Source: Helichrysum umbraculigerum
Taxonomy: Eukaryota > Streptophyta > Magnoliopsida > Asterales > Asteraceae
Assembly (NCBI GenBank): GCA_949592205.1
Contig: CATIUR010000002.1
Coordinates: forward strand, 5,001-69,000
Direction of reading: 5' to 3'
DNA: 64,000 nucleotides
The notes under the pieces are model-generated. The model was given only the letters and a program-made list of their open reading frames with translations. It was not told the DNA's origin and did no database searches. Below, piece by piece: positions 11,600 to 21,577 of this stretch; within the stretch, counting starts at the first letter, position 1; each line of letters starts with the position of its first letter. The position numbers were made by a program, and so were the translations under genes.

Positions 11600-13727
11600 G
11601 AAGTTATGGGTTTTGAGGGTGGAGGTACATGGTATGTATCAGAATGTATGGATTGAGAGAGGAATAAATCTGGTTATGGTGCATATGCAAATGAAAATCC
11701 AATGGGTTTGGGTGGGTGGTTTGGGATTATTTCATTCAAATAAGAGTGTTTGGGTGGGATTCCATGGGGGGACTAAATATGGGTGTGTGAAAAACTGTGT
11801 GAGGTTAACTTTGGGTGGGAATTTTATGGGATGGGATGGTGTTATAAGGGTGAAGAGGGTAGGTGTGCTTTACAGCTATAGGATCATGTGTCTTATTTCT
11901 GTGTTAAAACAATTCTGTGGTTCTGGTGTGAATTTAAAATGTTTTTGTCTAAATAATGCTTTTAGAGGTCTGCTGTTTGGAGCACATATAGGATCAGGGT
12001 GTTATTTAATGATATTGCTGGAGGTTAGCAATTTAGATAAACCTTTGGGAGTGATAAGGTGGTGTCTTTTTCATTTCTTTCTTTATTTTACCACTTTTAA
12101 ATTCCAAAACCTTATATATATAGGATGTCTTGAGCCATTGAGTCTTGTTGATAGTGAGATGGACACTCCAAAGGTGAAACTGCTTGTATTGGGATGGAGT
12201 AGAAGTTTCCCTTTTATTATGGTGTTGTTGCAAGGGTTTATGATGCTTTGGATTGGGCTTATCTACTATGTTATGTATAATCATCAATATGTTATGCTTG
12301 GTTTTTGTATTTGGGTGGTTTGGGATGGGTATGGAGATATAAGGGGGAGTTTGGGTAGAGCAATTGTGATCTTGGTTGTTAAAAACTGGTCTTGTGTCTG
12401 GTTAAATGATAATGCTTTGATGAGTCTGTCTTTTTTGATGTTCATACTTATATTTGTTCATAAGTGTGGTATCATGTCTTATTATGTCTTTATATCATGC
12501 AATTGCATAGGATTGGTGGTTACAGATTATGTACAGGGGTATGGTACAGTTTTTAAAATTTCTGGGGTTATAAGGATGGTTATATGGTCTTGTCATGTCA
12601 AATATTTTGTTTCAAAATTTTATTGGTCTTTTGTGCTTAAACGTTCATTTGGTGGTGTGATAGTTATGATTGAAGGGAGATTTCCTGTTAAGAATAGGAG
12701 AAGAAGATTTTCTTTATTATTGGTGGGGTGGCAGGAATTAAGGATCTTCAATCATAGACTAGGCAACCAAGGCCATTCACATTTTTTGAATGGTAACAGG
12801 GCTTGGTGTCAATTTCTAAGCCTTAGTGTCATAGGTTTAGTGTTTGATGTCATGGATCTGTGGTCATTGTTGCATTGGAAGTATATCACTGAAATGGGTC
12901 AGATTAGCCACCTGCAGTTGTTTATTAGTTCTGTGGAATGGTGGATTTTGATGCAGTTTCAATTTGGGCAGAGAAGGATCTGTATAAGGTTTTTGTTATG
13001 CTTTGGAATATGGTTGATTTATTGCATTGCAGGAGCTGGATCTGTGCAAAAATGGGATCTTACTATAATGGATCAGATTTACTACTTGCAACTGTATTGG
13101 GGCATTAAATTTAGGGAGTGGTGGATCTTGATGTTTTTAAAGCAAGATCAAACTGGGCAGAGAAGGACATGCAGAAGGAGGTTATTAAGCTTGGTGTACT
13201 ATTTGAATTATAGTTCGGCTGGAGTTGGAATTGTGCAAAAATGGGTTAGTATGGTTATTTACTATTATGCTAGTCATTTGAGTGCAATTAGTCCTTTGAA
13301 GTTTATACACTTTACCAATGTTGATAAATTAAAATCTGAAGTTAATATGGTTCATTGGAAAAGAGTAGAACTGATGACTATGGACACTTCTTATTGCTGT
13401 AAATTTGAGTTGGAAGGAAATGCTGTAAGTTTGACTTTGTTGGTCCTAACCAAAAATAGTCAAACTGGGAGGTTGAATATGGAAAGTGGGTATAAGTATC
13501 TGAGTTGTAATAAAGTGAGTTTTTTGATGAAGGGGCTAATCTGGATTCTGGATTCTGTGTACATCAGATATATGGATCTGTGTAAATGCATTGGTGATTA
13601 TATTATATGTCAAAATTTTGGGGTTGATGTGGCCTGGAATAGTGATGGTTTGGATTTAGTGTGGCTAATCGTAAGCAAAAGTAACAGTAGGAGTTGTGCT
13701 TTATTAATGCATTTGGCCTGGATATAA
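11580..13727 (+). CDS. LINE-A ORF3, unrecognised 715-codon frame
   Basis: Stop-free for 715 codons, starting 20 nt before the ORF2 stop. The product is rich in Trp, Cys, Val, Ile and Gly and matches no family I know. The strand is very poor in C and rich in G and T, where TAA, TGA and TAG should be common, so such a long open run is unlikely by chance. An imperfect tandem repeat inside it (about 12913-13245) has period 180-189 bp, and the indel between units is 9 nt, so the frame is kept (WWILM...GQRR...VQKW in both units). These signs favour coding, but there is no homology support and the composition is odd for a soluble protein. Confidence 0.45.
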   Translation: MIIMVSKKLWVLRVEVHGMYQNVWIERGINLVMVHMQMKIQWVWVGGLGLFHSNKSVWVGFHGGTKYGCVKNCVRLTLGGNFMGWDGVIRVKRVGVLYSYRIMCLISVLKQFCGSGVNLKCFCLNNAFRGLLFGAHIGSGCYLMILLEVSNLDKPLGVIRWCLFHFFLYFTTFKFQNLIYIGCLEPLSLVDSEMDTPKVKLLVLGWSRSFPFIMVLLQGFMMLWIGLIYYVMYNHQYVMLGFCIWVVWDGYGDIRGSLGRAIVILVVKNWSCVWLNDNALMSLSFLMFILIFVHKCGIMSYYVFISCNCIGLVVTDYVQGYGTVFKISGVIRMVIWSCHVKYFVSKFYWSFVLKRSFGGVIVMIEGRFPVKNRRRRFSLLLVGWQELRIFNHRLGNQGHSHFLNGNRAWCQFLSLSVIGLVFDVMDLWSLLHWKYITEMGQISHLQLFISSVEWWILMQFQFGQRRICIRFLLCFGIWLIYCIAGAGSVQKWDLTIMDQIYYLQLYWGIKFREWWILMFLKQDQTGQRRTCRRRLLSLVYYLNYSSAGVGIVQKWVSMVIYYYASHLSAISPLKFIHFTNVDKLKSEVNMVHWKRVELMTMDTSYCCKFELEGNAVSLTLLVLTKNSQTGRLNMESGYKYLSCNKVSFLMKGLIWILDSVYIRYMDLCKCIGDYIICQNFGVDVAWNSDGLDLVWLIVSKSNSRSCALLMHLAWI

Positions 13728-14317
13728 AATTAATGGATAATGTGTTGGATAAATGGGTGCAATGTAATCGGGCTAGTAATTTTATGGTATGGGCTGAAAT
13801 TGAAATGGAAAATGCGATGAAATGGGCTAGCATGCTTACGGAAATGGAGTGGGCATCAGGAGGTAAAGGTGGGCTGAAGATTGTCTCAGATTGGGCTATA
13901 CAAAATAGCCGAAAAGGAAAATTGAATCAGTTTGGTTTTGGGCTTACATTTATAACGGGTTCATTGCATGATACTTGGAAAATGGTGAGCAAAAGAAAGA
14001 AGATGTTAGGGGCTTTTAAGAATGTTTATGGGGTGGATATAAACTTGTGTTGGGCTGAGTTTTGGATTACAAAAAACAGAATATGGTATACTTCTTTATT
14101 GGGCTCGTTCAACGAATCTGACTTGTATGGTGGAAAGAGGCTAAAGAGTTTGACTAAATCATTTTTGAAGAAAAGGTTGACTGTTCGTGATCAACATTCA
14201 CTTTTGGGATTTTATTCTAAAATTTTGATATGTATAGATAAGATATACAAGATTATAGTTGCATTACTTATAGTATTTAGTTTAATTTCAAATGTATGGG
14301 TTTGGGATGTCCACTAA
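13694..14317 (+). CDS. LINE-A 3' open frame, 207 codons, unrecognised
   Basis: Overlaps the end of ORF3 in another frame and runs almost to the conserved 3' terminus. No domain is recognised. It may be a continuation of ORF3 after a frameshift, or chance. Seven TGGGCT motifs lie inside it. Confidence 0.25.
   Translation: MCFINAFGLDIKLMDNVLDKWVQCNRASNFMVWAEIEMENAMKWASMLTEMEWASGGKGGLKIVSDWAIQNSRKGKLNQFGFGLTFITGSLHDTWKMVSKRKKMLGAFKNVYGVDINLCWAEFWITKNRIWYTSLLGSFNESDLYGGKRLKSLTKSFLKKRLTVRDQHSLLGFYSKILICIDKIYKIIVALLIVFSLISNVWVWDVH
13790..14105 (+). promoter_or_regulatory. TGGGCT (site II-like) cluster in LINE-A 3' region
   Basis: Seven TGGGCT hexamers on one strand at 13790, 13823, 13870, 13892, 13939, 14051 and 14100. 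TGGGCC/T is the plant site II element bound by TCP factors and often works together with a telo-box (AAACCCTAA). Here the next telo-box-like tract starts at 14412, just upstream of LINE-B. Confidence 0.4.
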
Positions 14318-14324
14318 AACTCCC

Positions 14325-14391
14325 CGTTAGGAATGCCTAACGTTAATTTGTAAATATTTTTATTTTTAATGAATTTGCCGGGTACCGTCCC
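14325..14391 (+). other. LINE-A 3'-terminal hairpins
   Basis: Hairpin 1 has a 7-bp perfect stem, CGTTAGG (14325-14331) with CCTAACG (14336-14342), and loop AATG. Hairpin 2 has GGG (14380-14382) with CCC (14389-14391) and loop TACCGT. The poly(A) follows 7 nt later. LINE-B has hairpins at the same places with different stem sequences, so structure rather than sequence seems to be kept. A 3' stem-loop recognised by the RT is known in stringent-type LINEs. Confidence 0.6.
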
Positions 14392-14411
14392 TTTATCCAA
14401 AAAAAAAAAAA

Positions 14412-14466
14412 CCCTAAACCCTACACCCTAAACCCTAAACCCTAAACCCTACACCCTACACCCTAA
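14412..14466 (+). repeat. Telomere-like tract 2, degenerate CCCTAAA/CCCTACA
   Basis: About eight heptamer units with CCCTACA variants, directly after the poly(A) of LINE-A and before the LINE-B leader. Same strand orientation as tracts 1 and 3. Confidence 0.9.
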
Positions 14467-14575
14467 GACCCTTCGTTTGTGTGGGCGATTTTGGCGAATT
14501 GTACGGCCTTCATCGCTTTCCTCAAATTCTGACTAAATTCCCAATTAAATCTTCCCGATTTCACTGAATAATCTT

Positions 14576-17299
14576 ATGAATAATCCTCCATTGCCTACTG
14601 ATTCCATTAACAAGCCCCCAGATCCACCAGATTCCACTAAATCTGTGAGTTTTCATACTCCTGTGCAAAGGCTATCTGAGCCACCACCTGTGAATCGTTT
14701 AAGTCCGGCTCAGCTTAGAGCTCAAACTCGTGCTTCTAAGTGTGCATTGATGAAGAAAGATGACTTGCAGAAAGGTGTCATTAAGCAAATTCAATCGAAA
14801 ATCAAGTCTGAGATTTCTAAGACTAAAAAACGCAAGCAAAAACTAAAGAAGGGAGTGATTGAGCAGGGTTACTCTGACCCAGATAATGCAACAAAGAAGA
14901 CTAGATCTGTTGAGCCATTTCCTCTTCTTGATTTACCATCTTCTGATTGTACTTTTCAAGTGGGGTCTATACAAAATCAGGATGGTCCAGCTGTTGAAGT
15001 TGAGATGGTTGATACTGGAAATGGGACTATTGGTCGTTCTGTTAAAGAAACCATTGGATTATTTGAAACGAGAGTTGATCCAAGTATGGATGATTCAGCT
15101 GCTCCAGGTATTAAATCTCAAATTACTATTTGTACTAAAAATAAGAAGGTTGATAGTCCCGATTCACCTGTTGATCAGTGTTCTATGCAATCTTTGAATC
15201 ATGGTGTCATTTATCAGAATGCTGCTAAGTTTGTATCCAGTGTGTTTAAGGATGATGGGGTATTTAATACTGTTGCATTTAGTAGTCAGAAGGATAATAG
15301 TGATAATGGGATTATTTTCACTGGTATAATTGATAATGGTGTTGCTGGGCATAGTGCTTTGAATGATAAGGTTAATTTAAGTGAATGTGATACTGAAATG
15401 GTGCATACAGTGGGTGAGCAATCACATGATATTGGAGGGAAGGATAATGGTGATACTGGTCATTTTGTTGATTCATCAGTGCTAAAGATGAATGTGGGTG
15501 AAAGTCAAAATGTAGTTAAGGGTACTAATGTTAAAAATGCAGTTACTAGTAATGTGTGGTCTACTCCTAGAGTTTCATTTGCTGAATTGTTAAAGAAATC
15601 TAATGAGGAGGATGAGGTTAAAATGGAATATATTCCTCCAACTGTTATGCCTAATGGACAGAAGAGGGTGCAGTTTAGTGTTGAGGAAGTAAGGATGGGT
15701 GGTAGACATTTTAGCTTGCAATTATATGGTTACTTTATTGGTACATCTATGGATTACCAAACTGTTAATGCAAGTTTAAGAAGGATGTGGAGGGGCTATG
15801 ATTTGAAGGAGGTAACAAAAACTACTGCTGGTTTTTACTTGTGCAAATTTAAGAGTGAGCAAGGCATGCAATCTGTACTTGAAAGTGGGCCATGGTTGGT
15901 TGAGAATGTGCCTTTTATTCTTAACCAATGGGTTCCTGGTGTCTGGCTTGAAAAGATTGAACCACAGAAGATACCAATTTGGGTGTGCATTCACAATATT
16001 CCAATTGAATTGTGGAATGGTAAGAGTATTGGTAAGTTGGTTAGTGGTATTGGAAGGCCTGTTCTCATGGATAAGATAACAATGGATAGGTGCATTCATA
16101 AGAGTGGAAGACTTGGTTATGCAAGGGTGTTGGTGGAAGCCATGGCAGATGAGGAATTACCAATGGTAGTTGAATTTGAGTACCCTCCCATTGGTAATTT
16201 TCCTGCTAAAATTGGTAAGTTAGAAGTGAGTTACCAGTGGAAGCCTCCTTTATGTACACATTGTAAAGTGTTTGGGCATACTTTTAAATTGTGTAAGGTT
16301 AGGCCACTTACTGATGATGAAAAAGCTGCTAGGATTATTAAAGATGCTATTAAAGTCAGTGAAGGTATCACTGATAAGCAGGGAGTTAATGAGGATGATA
16401 ATGAAGGTTTTCAAGTTGTGGGCAGGAAAAATAGATTTGTTGATAGGCTCAATATGAATTGGAAAAACAGTATGATTAATAGAGGCAGGAATGATCAAAA
16501 TAGGCGACAACAGAATCAAGTGCAGCAGGCTGGAGGTGGTAATTCTCAAATCAGGTATCAAACAAAAGGTAAATTGCCAGTCAAGGGTAGTGTATTTAAT
16601 AGAATAAGAATGGGAAGTCAGAATGATAAGCTGCAGTCTGAAGGGGAGAAGGGCACTACTTCAGCTACAATTAATGTAAATCAAAACAGTGGTGTGGTGA
16701 AACAAGTTGTTGGTGATCATAGTAAAGTTAAACAGATGGAGTTTGCAGGTGGATCTCAGAAGTCAGGTTTAATTTCTAACCCAAGTTTAAAGTCTGTGTA
16801 TCAAGTTAAAGATAATAGAACAAATATTATAAAGGATCAGATTGCAAAGGGGGGTAGAATAATTGATCATGTTAGGGGAATGAAAAACATAAGAGATAAT
16901 TATGAATCAGTTTTGGAAGTTAATACTGTTGAAACATCCAATCCATTTGATGCATTAGCTATGGAGGAGGGAGTGGATAATGGTGATGATTCTGATTCAG
17001 AAAATGAATGGGATGTAGAAAATGGTATGTATGAATATCAAAAGAGAGCTGTTTTTGCTTATTTGGAATTAAGGAAATATCCCTCAAAGCATGTTAGAGA
17101 TGAGTGGAGTACTAGTCAGATGGAATTATTTAATGAAAAGTGCACTGAATATGGTTTAGATGCTCATTTTGATGATGATGATGTGGCATCTGAGATTGAT
17201 GGGACTGCTAAGTTCATGGGGTTGGAAAAGGATGTGGACATGGGTGCTGAAGAGGGTATGGAAAGCACCAAGTATGGTCCTATTTCCAATGAGTGTTAA
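14576..17299 (+). CDS. LINE-B ORF1, Gag-like RNA-binding protein
   Basis: Encodes 907 aa, unbroken. Layout as in LINE-A: N-terminal SINKPPDPPD, basic stretch, KETIGLFETRVD motif, DUF4283-type domain (FSLQLYGYFIGTSMDYQ) and CCHC knuckle CTHCKVFGHTFKLC (about residues 560-573), then an acidic C-terminus. The middle is strongly conserved with LINE-A while the N- and C-terminal parts differ. The last 11 nt overlap ORF2 exactly as in LINE-A. Confidence 0.9.
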   Translation: MNNPPLPTDSINKPPDPPDSTKSVSFHTPVQRLSEPPPVNRLSPAQLRAQTRASKCALMKKDDLQKGVIKQIQSKIKSEISKTKKRKQKLKKGVIEQGYSDPDNATKKTRSVEPFPLLDLPSSDCTFQVGSIQNQDGPAVEVEMVDTGNGTIGRSVKETIGLFETRVDPSMDDSAAPGIKSQITICTKNKKVDSPDSPVDQCSMQSLNHGVIYQNAAKFVSSVFKDDGVFNTVAFSSQKDNSDNGIIFTGIIDNGVAGHSALNDKVNLSECDTEMVHTVGEQSHDIGGKDNGDTGHFVDSSVLKMNVGESQNVVKGTNVKNAVTSNVWSTPRVSFAELLKKSNEEDEVKMEYIPPTVMPNGQKRVQFSVEEVRMGGRHFSLQLYGYFIGTSMDYQTVNASLRRMWRGYDLKEVTKTTAGFYLCKFKSEQGMQSVLESGPWLVENVPFILNQWVPGVWLEKIEPQKIPIWVCIHNIPIELWNGKSIGKLVSGIGRPVLMDKITMDRCIHKSGRLGYARVLVEAMADEELPMVVEFEYPPIGNFPAKIGKLEVSYQWKPPLCTHCKVFGHTFKLCKVRPLTDDEKAARIIKDAIKVSEGITDKQGVNEDDNEGFQVVGRKNRFVDRLNMNWKNSMINRGRNDQNRRQQNQVQQAGGGNSQIRYQTKGKLPVKGSVFNRIRMGSQNDKLQSEGEKGTTSATINVNQNSGVVKQVVGDHSKVKQMEFAGGSQKSGLISNPSLKSVYQVKDNRTNIIKDQIAKGGRIIDHVRGMKNIRDNYESVLEVNTVETSNPFDALAMEEGVDNGDDSDSENEWDVENGMYEYQKRAVFAYLELRKYPSKHVRDEWSTSQMELFNEKCTEYGLDAHFDDDDVASEIDGTAKFMGLEKDVDMGAEEGMESTKYGPISNEC

Positions 17300-20102
17300 A
17301 ATTTTAGCTTGGAATGTTAGGGGTATTAATAATTCCTCTAACCAAAGACAAGTATTGCAGTTTATGCAGGAGGGTAATTTTAGTATTTGTGGTCTAATTG
17401 AAACACATGTATATAAGAATAACCTTCTCAAAATTGGTAACAAAATGTTTGGGCAGTGGAGTTGGATATCTAATGGTGATAGTTGTGATGGTGGCACAAG
17501 AGTTATTATGGGATGGGATCCTAATACTGTTAGAGTTATGTTGGTGGATCAACATGCCCAGGCTATGCATTGTTATGTGGAGCCTATTAATGGTCAGCAG
17601 GGATTTTATTGTTCTTTTGTATATGGGTACCATAAAATGGTACCAAGAAGACAATTGTGGAAAAGTTTGAAGCTTCATTCTAAAGTGGTTAAGGACTCAC
17701 CATGGGTGCTGTTGGGTGATTTTAATGCCACTCTTGATCCTAGTGAGCATTCTGCTGGGCCTTCTTTTATTACAAAAAGTATGGCTGAGTTTATGGAATG
17801 CACTAGTGAGATTGAGGTTGTAGATATTGGTTGTTCTGGTTTATCTTTCACATGGAATCAGAAACCTGGTTGTAGTGATGGGGTGATGAAGAAGCTTGAC
17901 AGAGTAATGGCTAATTCAAAGTTCTTATCTGAATTTGTCAATGCTCATGCTATGTTTGTTCCTTTTATACATTCTGATCATGCTCCAATGATCTTGACCA
18001 TACCTGAGATTGTAAGGGCTAAACCCAAACCGTTTAAATTTCCTAACTACATTACCAGAAAGTCAAATTTTCTTAATGTAGTTAAGGATGCATGGGATGT
18101 GGATATATCAGGTTATAGTATGTATAAGTTGGTGTCTAAGTTGAAGAGGTTGAAGAAACCGGTCAGAAAGCTTAATTATGAACAGGGGAATTTATTTCTG
18201 AAGGTTCAAAAGCTTAAATCTGAACTGGAATCTGTGCAAAGAGCCGTGGTTGATGACCCAACTAACAAAGAGATAAGGAGTAAGGAAGCTGCTGCTGTCA
18301 AGGCATTTAATGAAGCTGTTATGGATGAAGAATTATTTTTGAAGCAAAAGGCCAAAATAGAATGGTTGAAGGAGGGTGATCAGAACTCTAAGTATTTCCA
18401 TAAGGCAGTGAAAGGGAGAGTGTGTAAAAATAGAATTGAGTCAATTGAAGATATGATGGGTAACAGATTCTTTGGTGAGTTGCAAATTTCCCACTTGTGC
18501 TTTGCTGATGATCTCATACTGTTTTGTCATGGAGATCGACAATCTGCTAATGTTTTGAAAAGAGCACTTGATGAATTCAGTAGTGTTTCTGGGTTGTTTC
18601 CTAGTATGGATAAATGTACTACCTTTTTTAGTAATGTATCCAGATCTGTTCAGGAGGAAATTACAGCTATTATGCCATTTGTTGTTGGTAGTTTGCCTAT
18701 TAGATATTTAGGGGTTCCCCTTTTATCTTCTAGTATGCAGACTAAACACTGTGTAGCTTTGATTGATAAGGTGAAAAGAAGAATTTTTGATTGGAAAAGT
18801 AAGTCTCTATCTTTTGCTGGCAGGATGCAATTGGTTAATTCTGTTTTGAGCTCCTTACAAGTTTTTTGGTCATCAATGTTTGTGTTACCAAAGTCTGTGT
18901 CACATGACATTGAGAGACTAATTAGAGGGTTTCTATGGTGTCAAGGGGAATTTAAAAGAGGTAAGGCTAAGGTTAATTGGAATGATGTATGTAGGCCTAA
19001 AAGACAAGGGGGATTGGGAATTAAAAGATTACATACTTGGAATATTGCTCTTATGTCTAAGCATGTTTGGAATGTAATCACTGATAAGAAATCAATTTGG
19101 GTTAGATGGGTAAAGACAGAGAAAGTTAAGGCAAGAAATTTTTGGGATTACCACATGCCGGGTGATGTGTGTTGGAGTTGGAGGAAGATTATTGAGTGTA
19201 GGGATGAAATCAGAAGTTTTGTGGTCATTAAACTTGGGGATGGTCACGGTACTTCTGCATGGTTTGATAATTGGCACCCATGTGGTCCATTGGGTAAGTT
19301 TATTGATAGGAGAGATTTATATTCTGCTGATATGGATCCAAGTGCCACTGTTGCTGATATTGTTGTGAATGGGGAGTGGCATATAACTGATGAGCTGAAA
19401 GATAAGTTTTCTGATTTATTTGCTTTTCCCCCTCCTGTTTTAATCCATGGTAGAAATGATAGATCATTATGGAAGACCAAAGCTGGTAAGCTTGTTCATT
19501 TTTCTGTAAATAATGCATGGAATGATTTGTCTGAGGTGGCTAATGGTGTAAAATGGGCTAAGTTAGTTTGGTTTAGCCAATGCATTCCTAGACACTCATT
19601 TATAGTGTGGGTTGCTATGCATTGTAAACTCAGGACTCAGGATAAATATATGGCGGGAGATACCCCTAATGTATTGTCGTGCCCATTTTGTAAACTTCAG
19701 AAGGATAGTCATAGTCATTTATTTTTTGAATGTGGCTTTCCTTATGAAGTTTGGGGAGTATTCAAAGGTATGGTCAGATTAGATTATGCTCCTGATAGTT
19801 GGAATAATATTGTGGAATATCTCTGTAATAGGCCTATTACAAAGTCTATCTGGGGTATTTTACAAAGATTAGTTCTGGGGGCTTGTGTCTATTTTATATG
19901 GCAGGAACGAAACTTGAGATTATTCCAAGGGAAAGCAAGAACTGTTGAAATTTTGGTTGAGCAAATCAAAAATATTATCAGGTTAAAGCTCATGGGGTTG
20001 AATATCAGGAAGTCATCACAATCTCTTGATGCTTTTGAAATATGGGATCTCCCAGTCGAGAAGTTGAATCATGGTATTAATAATCATCAGAATGTTCGAT
20101 GA
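17289..20102 (+). pseudogene. LINE-B ORF2 with in-frame deletion of RT core
   Basis: Open frame of 937 aa, but about 290 residues are missing compared with LINE-A. The sequence passes from NRFFG (end of the linker, 18476) straight to ELQISHLCFADDL (18477 on), which removes the RT fingers, motif A with its catalytic Asp, and the RGLRQGDPMSP block. The missing part corresponds to LINE-A 9098-9967. The endonuclease (GDFNATLDPSEHS, SDHAPM) and the C-terminal zinc region (CPFC...HSHLFFEC) are intact. The product could nick DNA but should not polymerise. The frame stayed open after the deletion, which suggests the loss is recent. Confidence 0.88.
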
Positions 20103-21022
20103 TGATTGGGAAAGTTCTTGAAGCATACATGGGTGGCAAATATGGTAGTTGTGCAAGTGAATCTAGAGTTGTATTTGTTTTATATTGTCATTATTCTATT
20201 TATGCAGGTAATGAATGGAAGGTGATTGATGGTTGGTTTATTAATGAGAAGATGGTGGCTAACAGATTGGTGCTTGTGAGTTGCAAATCTGCTACAATGG
20301 CCAACCTATTCAAATCTGAGTTGATTGTGTGCAGATATAATGGTGGTGGCTGGTGGGTGTGCAATTTGTTGATTTATAGTCAAGTGCATGGGCCATATAA
20401 TGTGTTTGGAAATTTACAGGTAATGTATGGTTTAATATATAGTCCCTGGTTTTTTAGAAAGATGATTAGGACTGGCAGCTGCAGTTTTGTTAGATATTTT
20501 ATTGCTGCAATGGTTAGAGGTTATATAAATATGATTACTTCATGTGGTCATATGGGTCTGATAAGTAATTTGTATGTGAGTCCCTGGTTTGGTATAATGG
20601 TGATGGGATTTTGCAAGTTTAATGCTGTTAGTAGTTTGTGCACTGCGGTTTATGCATGTATATGTATTGGACTAGTTGCAATAGTGGTGATAAGAAGAAG
20701 TTTTGGCTTGAAAAGTCAACCTGAAAAGTCAATATTTTGGACCTGTGGTAATAATAGTGTTGATAGGGGTATGATAACACTAAGGTTGCAATGTTATGAT
20801 GGTCGAGGTAAATTGATGAGGGTTAATGATGATGTATTTAAGTTGGCTTATGATATGTCTGGAAGTGTTATTGATGAATGTTTTGGGAAAGACGTTAAGT
20901 CTGTTACTGGATGTGCTGATGTTATGGTAAAATTTTATATATGTGGGTTGCAGTTGTGCAGTCAATATGGTTTAGTATTGTTGAGGGATTATATGTTGGA
21001 TGATTACATTTGGCTATGCTAA
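20099..21022 (+). CDS. LINE-B ORF3, unrecognised 307-codon frame
   Basis: The ATG overlaps the ORF2 stop (ATGA at 20099-20102). The GT-rich, C-poor strand makes 307 open codons notable. No domain is recognised, and I see no clear alignment with LINE-A ORF3 beyond a similar composition (Trp, Cys, Gly, hydrophobic). Two shorter frames follow (21000-21236, 21261-21566). Position after ORF2 is shared by both LINEs, which is the main reason for listing it. Confidence 0.35.
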   Translation: MMIGKVLEAYMGGKYGSCASESRVVFVLYCHYSIYAGNEWKVIDGWFINEKMVANRLVLVSCKSATMANLFKSELIVCRYNGGGWWVCNLLIYSQVHGPYNVFGNLQVMYGLIYSPWFFRKMIRTGSCSFVRYFIAAMVRGYINMITSCGHMGLISNLYVSPWFGIMVMGFCKFNAVSSLCTAVYACICIGLVAIVVIRRSFGLKSQPEKSIFWTCGNNSVDRGMITLRLQCYDGRGKLMRVNDDVFKLAYDMSGSVIDECFGKDVKSVTGCADVMVKFYICGLQLCSQYGLVLLRDYMLDDYIWLC

Positions 21023-21144
21023 TGGAATTGGCATTGTTAGTGCTGTTATTAGTAATTTTAATGCTGTTTGTGGAAGTGGCACGTTTAATGCTGGTCATGG
21101 AAATAATATTTCTATGAGTAAGATCAGGGATTGGAAAGGATTGA

Positions 21145-21257
21145 TGGGCTGGAAGTGTTGGTATTGGGCTTATAATATGTGGAATGTGGGCTGCATGACG
21201 GATAGGAGTAGTTTGGGCCGACAATGGGCTGAATAGAAGATAAAGGGGGAATGGGCT
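21145..21257 (+). promoter_or_regulatory. TGGGCY (site II-like) cluster in LINE-B 3' region
   Basis: Six motifs in 113 bp: TGGGCT at 21145, 21165, 21187, 21225 and 21252, and TGGGCC at 21214. The position about 400 bp before the 3' end matches LINE-A. A telo-box-like tract follows at 21667. Confidence 0.4.
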
Positions 21258-21577
21258 GCATTGAAGATGAATGCAAGTGATGACTTGACGAATAGAAGGT
21301 TGCAGATTGAAGACCGGAAACATGGTGGCTTGAAGACAGAAGATTTGAAGACTGTTTGTTTATTTTGTTTTAGGATAACATGTAAAAATGGTCACATTTG
21401 TGATCATTTTAGTCTATTATCTTTTTTGCATTTTGGTTCTAGGTATGGCCGTGGTAGATTTTATAGGAATATATGTAACTATGGCCATAGTAGAGGTGTT
21501 TTTGGATTTGGTTTTAGATTAGTAGTAGTGCTAGGGTTTATTGTATGTGTTTGGGACGTTCACTAAAAACGTCTCCT

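Larger units (their letters stand above)
5040..14411 (+). mobile_element. LINE-A, full-length L1-type non-LTR retrotransposon
   Basis: A 9.4-kb element: telomere-like start, short leader, ORF1 (5170-7920), ORF2 with endonuclease, RT and C-terminal zinc domain (7910-11599), a 2.8-kb GT-rich 3' region with further open frames, a structured 3' terminus and a 13-nt poly(A) at 14399-14411. ORF1 and ORF2 are unbroken, so it may be competent. At the 5' side the boundary is set by the duplication breakpoint; the 3' poly(A) runs straight into the next CCCTAAA tract. No ordinary target-site duplication can be defined because both flanks are telomere-like. Confidence 0.9.
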
